From positions 1-5,201 of the forward strand of contig DAHWTK010000105.1 of the NCBI GenBank assembly GCA_027328825.1: a stretch of 5,201 bases of DNA, written 5' to 3'. Source of the DNA: Nitrospirota bacterium (GTDB lineage: Bacteria; Nitrospirota; JACRHJ01). Positions 4,976 through 5,201 of this stretch are shown here, piece after piece. Every line of letters starts with the position of its first letter. Position 1 is the first letter of the stretch. The position numbers and the translations under genes are program-made. The notes beneath the pieces were generated by a model, which was given only the letters and a program-made list of their open reading frames with translations, was not told the DNA's origin and did not search any database.

Positions 4976-5201
4976 ATGTCACAGGTATATTTCACTACAG
5001 CTCGTAGCACGCGCTGGGACTACCGCTACAGCGTCCTGGGACGCTTTGAGAGGATGCTGTCAGAGTGCGGCCTTATGAATTTCGAAAAAGGCGAATATGT
5101 TGCCGTCAAGACGCATTTCGGTTCCGAAGGCGCGCACAGGATTGTCAGGCCCTCGTTCCTGCGGAAGGTAACGGACGCCGTGAAAAAAGCGGGCGGAAAG
5201 C
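4976..5201 (+). CDS. DUF362 domain-containing protein (5' part)
   Basis: The first 75 codons of a gene that runs off the window. The start ATG at 4976 has AAGGAG (4965-4970) five bases upstream. The N-terminus MSQVYFTTARSTRWDYRYS, the EYVAVKTHFGSEGAHRIVRP segment (about 40-59) and the following FLRKVTDAVKKAGGK match the opening of DUF362 proteins as I know them: a conserved VAVKTHFGS-type motif, then a helix preceding the strand that names a second substrate or cofactor pocket. Many family members also carry ferredoxin-like 4Fe-4S motifs further on, which cannot be seen here. No signal peptide is visible, so it is probably cytoplasmic. The reaction is unknown. The upstream hairpin terminator implies that this gene either has its own promoter, which I cannot identify, or depends on readthrough. 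Confidence 0.85.
   Translation, partial: MSQVYFTTARSTRWDYRYSVLGRFERMLSECGLMNFEKGEYVAVKTHFGSEGAHRIVRPSFLRKVTDAVKKAGGK

Overview
The window looks like chromosomal DNA from a Gram-negative bacterium of moderate GC content, most likely Desulfobacterota (Geobacter-like) or Nitrospirota. This is an inference. It rests on a DUF2155-type lipoprotein ending in a form I associate with Geobacter-like genomes, a secreted Gly/Phe-rich protein with a WDPFPFW...GGFWFPGYY segment, a DUF362 protein, a double-DUF1540 protein, and three tRNA genes that all encode their own CCA end. No mobile element, CRISPR array or rRNA is visible.

Layout. At the left edge is the 3' end of a gene for a membrane-anchored protein (+, ends 248). 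It converges on a small double-DUF1540 Cys-rich protein (-, 325-606). That gene shares a divergent promoter region (about 607-777) with a 510-residue secreted protein (+, 778-2310) whose C-terminal third is Gly/Ser/Phe/Arg-rich and repetitive. A 25-codon hydrophobic ORF with a strong ribosome binding site follows it (2362-2439). A promoter-like sequence and a roughly 100-nt GC-rich leader then precede serS (2583-3848).

The centre is a serine-decoding block: serS, then tRNA-Ser(UGA), whose first base is the last base of the serS stop codon, then a 171-bp spacer built from inverted and direct short repeats around a dispersed-repeat-like motif, then tRNA-Ser(GCU). A DUF2155 lipoprotein (4267-4758), a probable terminator, tRNA-Arg(ACG), a very strong 13-bp terminator hairpin and the start of a DUF362 gene (4976 to the edge) complete the window.

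How the genes relate: serS charges both serine tRNAs encoded directly behind it, so enzyme and two substrates may be made from one transcript. The secreted protein and the small hydrophobic ORF probably form a second unit. The remaining genes show no obvious functional link. I see no clearly new multi-gene system. The points most worth checking are the serS/tRNA one-base overlap, the repeat-built spacer, the unannotated 25-codon ORF, and the structured serS leader with no Shine-Dalgarno sequence.
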